This document shows, in pieces, positions 17,638 to 25,792 of a stretch of DNA of 64,000 bases. The stretch is from Pseudonocardia sp. ICBG1293 (lineage in GTDB: Bacteria > Actinomycetota > Actinomycetes > Mycobacteriales > Pseudonocardiaceae): contig NZ_JAHLEL010000049.1 of assembly GCF_020131355.1 (NCBI RefSeq), positions 26,746-90,745 of the forward strand, given 5' to 3'. Both the position numbers and the translations under genes were made by a program. The notes below the pieces were generated by a model, which saw nothing but the letters and a program-made list of their open reading frames with translations, was not told the DNA's origin and ran no database searches. Position 1 is the stretch's first letter, and every line of letters begins with the position of its first letter.

Positions 17638-18843
17638 ATGTCGCGCCCGCTGTCCGGTCTGCACGTCGTCGAGTGCGCCAGCTTCGTCGCCGGTCCCACC
17701 GGCGGCATGACGCTCGCCCAGCTCGGTGCCTCGGTGATCCGCATCGACCCGATCGGCGGCGGCCCCGACCACGGACGCTGGCCCGCCGCCGGGCACGGCA
17801 CCGGCGACTCCTACTACTGGGGCTCGCTGAACAAGGGGAAGCGTTCGATCAGCATCGACCTGCGGTCCGACGAGGGCCGCGAGCTGGTCCTCGGCCTGGC
17901 GACGGCGCCGGGCCCGGACCGTGGGGTGCTCGTCGACAACGTCGTGGGCCGGCGCTGGATGGCCAACGACGCACTCGTCGCGCGCCGCCCGGACCTGGTG
18001 CACGTGCGCGTGCAGGGCTACCCAGACGGCCGTCCCGCCGTCGACTACACCGTCAACGCCGAGGTCGGGATCCCGCAGATCACCGGCAGCGAGGAGGGCG
18101 CGGCCCCGGTCAACCACGTGCTGCCGGCGTGGGACCTGGTGACCGGCATGTCGGTCGCGACGGCCGTGCTCGCCGGGGTGTACCAGCGCTCCCGCACCGG
18201 CGCCGGGGTGTACTCCGAGATCGCGCTGTCCGACGTGGCGCTGGCCGGCGTCGCGAACCTGGGCTGGCTCTCCGAGGCCGACGAGCGCGGACACGAGCGG
18301 CCACGGCACGGCAACCACGTCTACGGCAGCTTCGGTGTCGACTTCGCCTGCTCCGACGGGAACCGGGTGATGGTCGTGGCGCTGACCCCGGCCCAGTGGA
18401 ACGCGCTGGTGTCGGTCACCGGTACCGGCGCGGTGTTCGCCGCGCTGGAGCCCGCCCTCGACGCCGACCTGACCTCGGAGACCGAGCGGTACCGGCTGCG
18501 CGAGACGATCGCCGCCGTGCTGCGCCCCTGGTTCGCCGCCCGGGACTCGGCGACCGTCGAGTCCGAGCTGAACACCGCGCGGGTGCTGTGGGGGCGCTAC
18601 CAGGGCATGACCCACGTCGTCGCCGAGCACCGCGCGGGCGGGCACCCCCTGCTCGCCGACCTCGCACTGCCCGGTGGTGCCACCGGGATCACCGCGCGCT
18701 CGCCGATCCGGTGGGACGCCGACCACGGCGACGCCGGCGCCGCCCCCGAGCTCGGCCGCGAGACCGACGAGGTGCTCGCCGACGTCCTCGGGCTCGACGA
18801 GCGCACCATCGGCGGGCTGCACGACCGCGGCGTGGTCGGGTAG
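17638..18843 (+). CDS. Family III CoA-transferase (CaiB/BaiF; 2-methylfumaryl-CoA isomerase-like)
   Basis: About 401 residues from ATG 17638, chosen because GCAGGA lies 8 bases upstream (ATG 17629 overlaps that site). The fold signature LSGLHVVECASFVAGPTGG...LGASVIRIDPIGGG and WGSLNKGKRSISIDLRS fits class III CoA-transferases; the catalytic Asp is probably in VLPAWDLVTGMS. The opening resembles mesaconyl-CoA C1-C4 CoA-transferases (2-methylfumaryl-CoA isomerase) more than CaiB, but the pathway partners are not nearby, so the substrate is open. Confidence 0.85.
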   Translation: MSRPLSGLHVVECASFVAGPTGGMTLAQLGASVIRIDPIGGGPDHGRWPAAGHGTGDSYYWGSLNKGKRSISIDLRSDEGRELVLGLATAPGPDRGVLVDNVVGRRWMANDALVARRPDLVHVRVQGYPDGRPAVDYTVNAEVGIPQITGSEEGAAPVNHVLPAWDLVTGMSVATAVLAGVYQRSRTGAGVYSEIALSDVALAGVANLGWLSEADERGHERPRHGNHVYGSFGVDFACSDGNRVMVVALTPAQWNALVSVTGTGAVFAALEPALDADLTSETERYRLRETIAAVLRPWFAARDSATVESELNTARVLWGRYQGMTHVVAEHRAGGHPLLADLALPGGATGITARSPIRWDADHGDAGAAPELGRETDEVLADVLGLDERTIGGLHDRGVVG

Positions 18844-18853
18844 AGAGTCCCCC

Positions 18854-19303
18854 GTGACCGACGCACAGCTGACCGAGGCGCGGTGGACCCACGTCGCGCT
18901 GCCCACCGGCGACCTCGACGCCGCCATCGACTTCTACACGACGATGACCCCCCTCACCGTCGTCGAACGCTTCTCCGACGCCGCCGGGCAGAGCGTCTGG
19001 CTGTCCAACGCCGGTCAGGTCCAGACGCCGATGGTGCTGGTGCTGGTGTCGTTCGACGCCGAGCGGGGCGGGGAGCTGGGCCTGCTGCGCCCCTTCGCCC
19101 ACCTGGGGATCGAGGTGCCGTCGCGCGAGGACGTCGACGTCGCCGCCGACCGCGCCCGGGCCGCCGGGTGCCTGCACTGGGAGCCGCGGCAGATGCCGGG
19201 GCCGGTGGGCTACATCTGCGCGCTGACCGATCCGGACGGCAACGTCGTGGAGTTCTCGCACGGGCAGAAGGTGTTCACCTCGGTGCGGGAAAAGTGGGGC
19301 TGA
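18854..19303 (+). CDS. VOC (glyoxalase/bleomycin-resistance) family protein
   Basis: 149 residues from GTG 18854, ten bases after the CoA-transferase stop, so probably co-transcribed. The two beta-alpha-beta-beta-beta modules are visible: WTHVALPTGDLDAAIDFYTTM and FAHLGIEVPSREDVDVAADRA, ending TDPDGNVVEFSHG. Candidate metal ligands are H in WTHVAL and E in VVEFSHG. Specific reaction unknown. Confidence 0.85.
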   Translation: MTDAQLTEARWTHVALPTGDLDAAIDFYTTMTPLTVVERFSDAAGQSVWLSNAGQVQTPMVLVLVSFDAERGGELGLLRPFAHLGIEVPSREDVDVAADRARAAGCLHWEPRQMPGPVGYICALTDPDGNVVEFSHGQKVFTSVREKWG

Positions 19304-19676
19304 GGTCCCCGTCGGGCTCTGCGGTTCCAGGTCGCGTCGTCCGGGTGGCAGCGTCGCTCCGGTGGCCGCACTCGTCCGCGCGTCGTCCCCCGGCGCGGTC
19401 GCCGGACCCCGGCCCGGACCAGTGCCCGGGGCCGTGCGCGATCCGTCCTCGCCACCTCCTGCCGGTGGCAGCCACGCAATCACGACGGGTACCCGGTGCG
19501 GCCGTCCCTCTCGCGCCACTCACGATGCAACCGGTCGGCATCTCACTGGCCCCTTCGGCGCGCAGTCACCACACCACGAGGCATCGTCGCGAGCGGTCCG
19601 CATCACCGCAGGCCACGGATTCGCGATCGCGAACGGAAACTAGTGATCGAACGCACGTTCGAGTATCCTCGATGGT
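19304..19676. other. Intergenic region before the 13E12 gene
   Basis: 373 bp with no gene I can support. Composition stays GC-rich until about 19600, then becomes AT-richer toward the SOS box at 19647-19662 and the GTG start at 19677. Confidence 0.5.
19647..19662. promoter_or_regulatory. LexA (SOS) box upstream of the 13E12/HNH gene
   Basis: TCGAACGCACGTTCGA matches the actinobacterial LexA consensus (TCGAAC-N4-GTTCGA) as a perfect palindromic half-site pair. It lies 14 bp upstream of the GTG start at 19677. 13E12-family genes of mycobacteria are known LexA targets, so SOS induction is expected. Confidence 0.85.
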
Positions 19677-20969
19677 GTGACCGCCACCCAGGAACCACCC
19701 GCCCACGCCACCGGCGTGCCCGGCGACGGGTTCCCCTCCGGTGACCTCACCCTGCTCCGGTTCCACGTCGACCACGCCCTCGCAGCCGACACCTCCACGT
19801 TGTCCGAAGCCGAGCTGATCGACGAGATCCAGGAGATCGAGTCGCTCCAGGCCTCGCTCGCCGCACTGCAGTCGACGCGCATCCGGGCCTTCGCCCGCAC
19901 CCACGTGGAGAACGGCCCGACCGACCTGGATCCCGACAAGCTCCACCGCACCGTCGTCGCCCAGATCCAACTGGCCTGCCGGGTCTCCACCACCGAGGCC
20001 CGAACCCGGGCCCGCGACCTGCACGCCGGGCTCGACGACGTCCGACGCCTCCATGTGACCGGTCAGCTCAGCGCCGCCAAGGTCACCGCGGTCGCCGTCG
20101 AATGCCGCGACCTCAACACCACCCAACGCGCGCGGGTCGACGCCCGGCTCGCCGCCGTGCCCGACCTCGTCCGCTACGGCATCGGCCGCCTGCGGGCGAT
20201 TACCCGGCGTCTGGTCGCCGAGATCGCCCCCGACCGGTTCCGCGCCCGCGTCCACGCCGCCAGGGTCGAGCGCCGGGTCACCCTGCGGCCCGCGCCGGAT
20301 GCGATGAGCTACCTCACCGCCTACGTGCCGGTCGAACAGGGCGCCGCCTGCCTGGCCGCGCTGCAGAAGGCGTTCGTCGAGGTCCAGGTCGACCCCGAAC
20401 CCTTGACCCGCACCCGCGGGCAGGTTCTGGCCGACACCCTGGTGGAGCGGGTGACCGGGCAGGCATGCGCGACGGCGGTGAACCTGGAAGTCCAGGTCAC
20501 CGTGCCCGTGCAGGCCCTGCTCGACCCCACCTCCCCGCTGCCAGCGGAGATCCCCGGCTTCGGACCGGTCCCGGCCGAGCTGCTCGCCAACCCCGAGGGC
20601 GCCAAGTCCCTGCGCAGACTGCTCACCGACCAGGGCATCGTGATCGGCGGCGACTCCCGACAGCGCACTTTCACCGGACTCCTCGCCACCCTCGTGAAGG
20701 CACGCGCCGGGAACCGGTGCAGCGAGCCCTACTGCGACGCACCCGTCCGCCACATCGACCACATCCACCGCGACGCCGACGGCGGACGCACCGAGCTCGA
20801 CAACGGGCGCGGGGTGTGTGAGTTCCACAACCACGTCCGCGAACAACCCGGGTGGCAGGTCTTCCGCGCTCCGGACGGCATCGTGGTCACCGTGACACCG
20901 ACCGGACACAGGTACTGCGGTCCGGCACCACCGCTGCCGACCGCACCACCACCGCGCGCACCGACATGA
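19677..20969 (+). CDS. 13E12-repeat family DUF222 / HNH endonuclease-domain protein
   Basis: A 430-residue protein with an N-terminal DUF222 domain (about 20-300; ELIDEIQEIESLQASLAALQ, ARTRARDLHAGLDDVRRLH) and a C-terminal HNH nuclease fold (about 345-405) with CSEPYCD, HIDHIHRDADGGRTE and GVCEFHNH supplying the beta-beta-alpha metal site. Start is GTG 19677 just behind the LexA box. These are repetitive, probably mobile or DNA-damage-induced genes in Actinobacteria; the exact role is not established. Confidence 0.9.
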   Translation: MTATQEPPAHATGVPGDGFPSGDLTLLRFHVDHALAADTSTLSEAELIDEIQEIESLQASLAALQSTRIRAFARTHVENGPTDLDPDKLHRTVVAQIQLACRVSTTEARTRARDLHAGLDDVRRLHVTGQLSAAKVTAVAVECRDLNTTQRARVDARLAAVPDLVRYGIGRLRAITRRLVAEIAPDRFRARVHAARVERRVTLRPAPDAMSYLTAYVPVEQGAACLAALQKAFVEVQVDPEPLTRTRGQVLADTLVERVTGQACATAVNLEVQVTVPVQALLDPTSPLPAEIPGFGPVPAELLANPEGAKSLRRLLTDQGIVIGGDSRQRTFTGLLATLVKARAGNRCSEPYCDAPVRHIDHIHRDADGGRTELDNGRGVCEFHNHVREQPGWQVFRAPDGIVVTVTPTGHRYCGPAPPLPTAPPPRAPT

Positions 20970-21032
20970 CCTCGACGCCGACGACCGGGCGTGGATACAG
21001 CTCCTCGCCCGGGCACCCACCGGCAACGCCGC

Positions 21033-21061
21033 GCGCACCCCACCGATCCGATGGGGTGCGC
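21033..21061. terminator. Bidirectional hairpin between 13E12 gene and GT39 gene
   Basis: A perfect 10-bp stem GCGCACCCCA / TGGGGTGCGC with a 9-nt loop lies in the 110-bp gap between the convergent genes ending at 20969 and 21080. Confidence 0.75.
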
Positions 21062-21079
21062 GAGGTGGTGACGAGCGGG

Positions 21080-23170
21080 TCAGGAGGTCGGGGCGGACAG
21101 GTCGTAGACGGTCCGACCACCGACGGTCGTCGCCGTGTAGTGCTCGGCGACCCAGGTCGCGATCCGGCTGCTCGTCGAGTCCCTCTGCCCACCGGGGCCG
21201 CCGCCCTGGTCGCCCGCCACGTAGTAGGCGATCCGGCCCTGCTCCACGTCGGACCGGAACTCGGCGAGGGTGACCGCGGAGTCGCTGCCGGCCCACCCAT
21301 CGGTCGACATGACCGCGGTCCCACTCGCCAGCTCCAGCGACGCTGCGGTCTGGGACGTGGCGACCGCGGCCGCCCAGGTCGTCCCGGGCGAGGACCGGGT
21401 CGCGGCGAGCAGCGAGGTCAGCTCCGCCGAGGTCGCGCCGCCGGAGCCGGGTCCAGCACCGTCCTGCCCGGGTGCGATTCCCCCGGCACCGCCCGAGCCT
21501 GACGCAGCACCCGCACCCGCACCCGGACCGCCCGAGCCCGGGGCCGGGCCCGAGCCCGAGCCGGGGCCGGGGCCGGAGCCGCCGAAGGGAGCCGAGGCCG
21601 TGCCGAACGAGCTCGACACCGTCCCGACCGAGGGGATGCTGCCGGTGTGCCCGGTCGACGCCGTCGCCACCGCGTACACCCCGGTCCCGAGCATCCCCGC
21701 CATCAGTACCGCGACCAGTCCGGACCGCACCACCGCGCGCCCCCGGCCGGGCGCGAGCACCAGCCCCGCCGCGACCACCGTGACCGCCCCGACCGGCCAG
21801 GACAGCCAGGAGAACGACTCCGCGCTCGCCGTCAGCAGCGCGACCGCCCAGCCACCGGTGACGAGCACCGTCGTCGCGGCGACGATCCGCGCCCACCGGG
21901 CACCCCGCTCCCGCCACAGCGCCGCCCCGCCGACCGCCACCACTCCGGCGAGCCCCGGGGCCAGCGCCACCGTGTAGTACGGATGCATCGTGCCGCTCAT
22001 CATCGAGAACACCGCCGCCGTGACGAGCGTCCAGCCACCCCACAGCAGCAACGCCGCGCGGGTCCGGTCGGTCCGCGGCGCCCGCCGGGTGACCCACAGC
22101 CCGGCGACGAGCAGGATCAGCGCGGCCGGCAGCAGCCAGGAGATCTCGTAGGCGAGCTCACCGGTGAACAACCGCAGCGGACCGGCCGATCCGCCGAAAC
22201 CGGCGTTGCCACCCCCGCCACCCCCGCCGCCGTTGCCCGACCCCCCGAACAGCCGACCGATCCCGTTGTAGCCGAGCGCGAGCTCGAGCAGCGAGTCGGT
22301 CGTCGACCCGCCGATGTAGGGCCGCTCGGACGCCGGCCACAGCTCGACCAGCGCGATGAACCAGCCTGCGGCGACGACCGTCGCGACCACCGCGGCGCCC
22401 AGCTGCACCAGCCGGGTCCGCAGCCTGGGCGCGCCCGCGACCAGGTACACCAGCCCGAGCGCGGGGACGACCAGCAGTGCCTGCCCCATCTTCGTCAGGA
22501 ACGCGACCCCGACCGCCGACCCGGCCGCGACCAGCCACCAGGTGGACGTCCGCACCGAGGCGGCGTCGACGGCGCGGGAGGTCGTCCAGGCCGCGACGAC
22601 CAGCAGCAGCGTCAGCAGCGCGTCCGGGTTGTCGAAGCGGAACATCAGCACCGCCGCCGGGGTGAGGGCGAGCGCCGCACCGGCGAACAGGCCCGCGCCG
22701 GGGCCCGCCCACCGCCGCACGGTGGCGTGCAGCAGCCCCACCGCGCCCACTCCCATCAGCGCCTGCGGCACGAGCAGGCTCCACGAGGAGAACCCGAACA
22801 GCCGCGCCGAGGCCACCATCACCCACAGCGCCGCGGGCGGCTTGTCGACGGTGATCGCGTTCCCGGAGTCCAGCGACCCGAACAGCCACGCCGTCACAGA
22901 CTGCGTCCCGGCCTGCACCGCCGCGGCGTAGAACTCGTTCGCCCAGCCCGACGACGACAGGTCCCACAGGTACAGCAGCGCCGTCCCGGCGAGCAGCACC
23001 GCCAGCCCGGGCCGCGCCCAGCGCGGGTCACCCGCCGGGCCCCGCAGCAGGCGGGCCACCCGCCCCGGCGGGACGGCGGGCGGGGCGGTCTGCGGTGCGG
23101 CGGTCTGCGGCGGGACGGGCGGCGCTCCGGCGCGGTGCCGTCCCGGCCGGACCGGGGTCGCGGTGCTCAC
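21080..23170 (-). CDS. GT39-family membrane glycosyltransferase (ArnT/PMT-like)
   Basis: A 696-residue integral membrane protein, GTG start at 23170 with GAGGAG upstream. After a proline-rich cytoplasmic tail come about ten hydrophobic segments. The first extracytoplasmic loop carries an acidic catalytic-type motif (SGWANEFYAAAVQAG) and TVDKPP, characteristic of GT-C ArnT/YkcB-like lipid-linked sugar transferases. A Gly/Pro/Ser-rich linker (about residues 525-580) leads to a C-terminal soluble domain. It probably moves a sugar from a polyprenyl carrier onto a cell-envelope acceptor. Acceptor unknown. Confidence 0.85.
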   Translation of the reverse strand: MSTATPVRPGRHRAGAPPVPPQTAAPQTAPPAVPPGRVARLLRGPAGDPRWARPGLAVLLAGTALLYLWDLSSSGWANEFYAAAVQAGTQSVTAWLFGSLDSGNAITVDKPPAALWVMVASARLFGFSSWSLLVPQALMGVGAVGLLHATVRRWAGPGAGLFAGAALALTPAAVLMFRFDNPDALLTLLLVVAAWTTSRAVDAASVRTSTWWLVAAGSAVGVAFLTKMGQALLVVPALGLVYLVAGAPRLRTRLVQLGAAVVATVVAAGWFIALVELWPASERPYIGGSTTDSLLELALGYNGIGRLFGGSGNGGGGGGGGNAGFGGSAGPLRLFTGELAYEISWLLPAALILLVAGLWVTRRAPRTDRTRAALLLWGGWTLVTAAVFSMMSGTMHPYYTVALAPGLAGVVAVGGAALWRERGARWARIVAATTVLVTGGWAVALLTASAESFSWLSWPVGAVTVVAAGLVLAPGRGRAVVRSGLVAVLMAGMLGTGVYAVATASTGHTGSIPSVGTVSSSFGTASAPFGGSGPGPGSGSGPAPGSGGPGAGAGAASGSGGAGGIAPGQDGAGPGSGGATSAELTSLLAATRSSPGTTWAAAVATSQTAASLELASGTAVMSTDGWAGSDSAVTLAEFRSDVEQGRIAYYVAGDQGGGPGGQRDSTSSRIATWVAEHYTATTVGGRTVYDLSAPTS

Positions 23171-23298
23171 GGACGATCTCCTCAGGGGTCGTGGCGGTAG
23201 GACCCCACCGTCGACGCCGGCACTGTCGCGATGCTGTCCGGTCGCTGTGCGCGGTCTGTGAGCGATGAGTTCCGGACGCGACGGCGGTCACCCCTCAC

Positions 23299-23988
23299 AT
23301 GACCGACACGACCACCGCCCTGCCCCCCGTCGTCGACGCCGCCACCTGGGAGCGCGAGCTCGCCGCGCTGCGCGTCCGGGAGAAGGCCGCCACCCGCGAG
23401 CTCGACGCCGTCGCCGCCGCCCGTCGCCGGCTGCCGATGGTCGAGATGCCCGACTACGTCCTCCAGGGCGAGGACGGCCCCGTCCGCCTCGCCGAGATCT
23501 TCGACGGCCACCCGCAGCTGATCGTCTACAGCCACATGTGGCACGACGGTGCCGAGTGGCAGTGCGGCGGGTGCACCGGGTTCACCTCGCAGTTCACCCG
23601 GCTCGCCGGGCTGGAGAAGTTCGACGCCCGCTTCGTGATCGTGACCCAGGGCCCGATCGACGAGGCGCTCGCCTACCGGCGTCGCGTCGGGAACACCATG
23701 ACCTGGTACTCGACGGCCGACAGCAGCTTCGGCGCCGACGTCGGCGCTCCGCCCGGCGGCGGCTTCGCGGTCAACGTGTTCCTGCGCGACGGCGACCGCG
23801 TCTTCCGCACCTGGCACACCGACGGCCGCGGCACCGAGCAGCTGTCCCACCTGTTCCCGCTGGTCGACGTGCTGCCCTACGACCGCCAGGAGGTCTGGCA
23901 GGACTCACCGGAGGGCTGGCCGCAGGGCCCCACCTACAGCCGGTGGGCCGGACCGCAGGAGATCGCCGCGGCCTACGGCGAGGGCTGA
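23299..23988 (+). CDS. DUF899 thioredoxin-fold protein
   Basis: 229 residues. Family landmarks: a basic N-terminal helix (WERELAALRVREKAATRELDAVAAARRRLPMV), then LIVYSHMWHDGAEWQCGGCTGFTSQF, then GFAVNVFLRDGDRVFRTWHTDGRG. DUF899 proteins have a thioredoxin-like fold; the CGGC pair (W-Q-C-G-G-C) sits where a redox motif would. Reaction unknown. Its last 16 bp overlap the convergent TetR gene. Confidence 0.88.
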   Translation: MTDTTTALPPVVDAATWERELAALRVREKAATRELDAVAAARRRLPMVEMPDYVLQGEDGPVRLAEIFDGHPQLIVYSHMWHDGAEWQCGGCTGFTSQFTRLAGLEKFDARFVIVTQGPIDEALAYRRRVGNTMTWYSTADSSFGADVGAPPGGGFAVNVFLRDGDRVFRTWHTDGRGTEQLSHLFPLVDVLPYDRQEVWQDSPEGWPQGPTYSRWAGPQEIAAAYGEG

Positions 23989-24620
23989 GCCCGCGCCCGC
24001 ACCCCGGCCAGGACGGTGTCGACGACCGCGGCCGCGTACCCGCGGGCGTCGTCGCGGGCGGCGAGGTGCGCGGGGGTGGTCGCGACGTGGTTGCGCACCG
24101 CCCCCGCGACCAGGTCCGCGACCAGTGCCACCGACGTCCCGGCCGGGAGCTCGCCGCGCTCGATGCCCCGGCGCACCATCGTCCGGGCGCCGCGGACGTG
24201 CTCGGGATAGGCGTCGTCGGCGAGCGCACCCGCGATCTCCGGGACCCGGTGGGAGTCGACGAGCAGCCGCTCGACCAGCCGGCCGTCCACACTCGTGGCG
24301 AACGCCGTCCACTGCTCGGCGAAGGTCACCAGGTCCTCGCGCAGCGAGCCGGTGTCGAGGTCGGCGACGAACCGGGCCCGGTCGCGCACCGCGGCCACCA
24401 GCAGCGCCGCCCGGGTCGGCCAGCGCAGGTACAGCGACCCCTTGCCGATCGACGACCGGCGGGCCACCTCCTCCAGCGACAGCCCCGACCAGCCGCGCTC
24501 GCCGTAGACCTCGCGGGCGGCGGCGAGGGCGCGACGGTCGACGTCCGGGTCGCGCGGACGTCCGCTGCGGCGCGACGGCGGGGGCACGGCGGCGATCCTG
24601 CCAGACGCCGCTGTGACCAC
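23973..24620 (-). CDS. TetR-family transcriptional repressor
   Basis: 215 residues, GTG start at 24620. An N-terminal TetR DNA-binding domain (about 22-70; ALAAAREVYGERGWSGLSLEEVARRSSIGKGSLYLRWPTR) precedes an all-helical ligand domain. It is divergent from the nitronate monooxygenase gene with a 44-bp gap containing a perfect inverted repeat, so it likely represses that operon and itself. Confidence 0.9.
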   Translation of the reverse strand: MVTAASGRIAAVPPPSRRSGRPRDPDVDRRALAAAREVYGERGWSGLSLEEVARRSSIGKGSLYLRWPTRAALLVAAVRDRARFVADLDTGSLREDLVTFAEQWTAFATSVDGRLVERLLVDSHRVPEIAGALADDAYPEHVRGARTMVRRGIERGELPAGTSVALVADLVAGAVRNHVATTPAHLAARDDARGYAAAVVDTVLAGVRARAQPSP

Positions 24621-24632
24621 CGACCCATTTCT

Positions 24633-24647
24633 GGACGGTGTCCGTCC
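24633..24647. promoter_or_regulatory. Probable TetR operator
   Basis: GGACGG-TGT-CCGTCC, a perfect 6-bp inverted repeat with a 3-bp centre, lies in the 44-bp gap between the divergent TetR and nitronate monooxygenase starts. Its position suits occlusion of both promoters. Confidence 0.65.
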
Positions 24648-24664
24648 GTAATAGGCTCGACGCT

Positions 24665-25792
24665 GTGATCAGGACAGCGTTGACCGATCTGCTGGACGTC
24701 GAGCACCCGATCGTCGGGTTCAACCGGTCCCCGGCGGTGGTGACCGAGGTGAGCCGTGCCGGCGGGTTCGGGGTGCTGGCCGCCGTCACCTACACCGCCG
24801 AGGAGCTCGACGCGCAGCTGCACTGGATCGAGGAGCAGCTCGACGGGCGGCCCTACGGCGTCGACCTGCTCGTGCCGGAGCGGACCGCCGACGTCGACGC
24901 CGACCGGGAGGACCTCGTCGCCGCGCTGCGCGCGCAGCTCCCGGCCGAGCACCTCGCCTTCGTCGACGACCTGCTCGACCGCTACGGCATCCCGCGGCTG
25001 CCGGTCGACCCCGGGCGCGACGCGATCGCGGCGGGGATGAGCCGGCGCGGTGCCGAGGCCCAGCTCGACGCGGTGTTCGCCCACCGGCCCGCGCTCGTCG
25101 CGAACGCGCTCGGCACCGCGCCGCCTCATCTCGTGGAGCGCGCACACGACGCCGGGATGGCCGTCGCCGCGCTGGTCGGGACCCGCCGGCACGCCGAACG
25201 GCAGCTCGCGGCCGGGGTCGACGTGCTCGTCGCGCAGGGCACCGAGGCCGGCGGGCACACCGGCACGATCGCGACGACCGTGCTCACCCCGGAGATCGTC
25301 GAGGTCGCCGGGGACCGACCGGTGCTCGCTGCGGGCGGCATCGCCTCGGGCGACCAGATGGCCGCCGCGCTCGCGCTGGGCGCGGCCGGGGTGTGGTGCG
25401 GCTCGGTGTGGCTGTCCAGTGTGGAGGACGTGGCGCCGGAGTCGGTGAAGCGCAAGTTCCTCGCCGCGGGCAGCGGCGACACCGTCCGCTCCCCCGCCCG
25501 GACCGGCAAGCCCGCGCGGCAGCTGCGCAGCGCCTACCACGACGCGTGGTCCGCGCCCGGCGCGCCGGCGCCGCTGCCGATGCCGCTGCAGCCGCTGCTG
25601 ACCCTGCAGGCCTGGTCGAGCATCGACGCCGCCGCCGACGACGGGAACCCCGGCGCGCAGGAGCTGCAGTCGTTCTTCGTCGGGCAGGTCGTCGGCGCGT
25701 TCACCGAGCTGCGCGGCGCGGGCGAGATCACCCGGGAGATGGCGCGCGACTGCGAGCGGCGCATCGCCGCGCTCGCGGGGCTGGTCGGATGA
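24665..25792 (+). CDS. Nitronate monooxygenase-like FMN enzyme
   Basis: About 375 residues from GTG 24665. A TIM-barrel of the NMO/2-nitropropane dioxygenase family: opening LLDVEHPIVGFNRSP, substrate loop AQGTEAGGHTG, phosphate-binding AAGGIASGDQMAAALALGAAGVW. Related mycobacterial proteins are flavin-dependent enzymes of uncertain substrate, sometimes enoyl-ACP-reductase-like. Its TGA overlaps the thiolase-like gene's ATG, so the two are coupled. Confidence 0.85.
   Translation: MIRTALTDLLDVEHPIVGFNRSPAVVTEVSRAGGFGVLAAVTYTAEELDAQLHWIEEQLDGRPYGVDLLVPERTADVDADREDLVAALRAQLPAEHLAFVDDLLDRYGIPRLPVDPGRDAIAAGMSRRGAEAQLDAVFAHRPALVANALGTAPPHLVERAHDAGMAVAALVGTRRHAERQLAAGVDVLVAQGTEAGGHTGTIATTVLTPEIVEVAGDRPVLAAGGIASGDQMAAALALGAAGVWCGSVWLSSVEDVAPESVKRKFLAAGSGDTVRSPARTGKPARQLRSAYHDAWSAPGAPAPLPMPLQPLLTLQAWSSIDAAADDGNPGAQELQSFFVGQVVGAFTELRGAGEITREMARDCERRIAALAGLVG

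Noticed and set aside
21463..21585. Gly/Pro-rich repeats within the GT39 gene as a CRISPR-like or tandem repeat
   Set aside because: They are degenerate codon-level repeats coding a flexible linker, with no constant repeat unit or spacers.
19566..22097. Very long minus-strand open frame (over 800 codons) opposite the 13E12 gene
   Set aside because: Low-complexity Gly/Arg/Asp translation without domains; the plus-strand gene has DUF222 and HNH motifs, a LexA box and a clear start.
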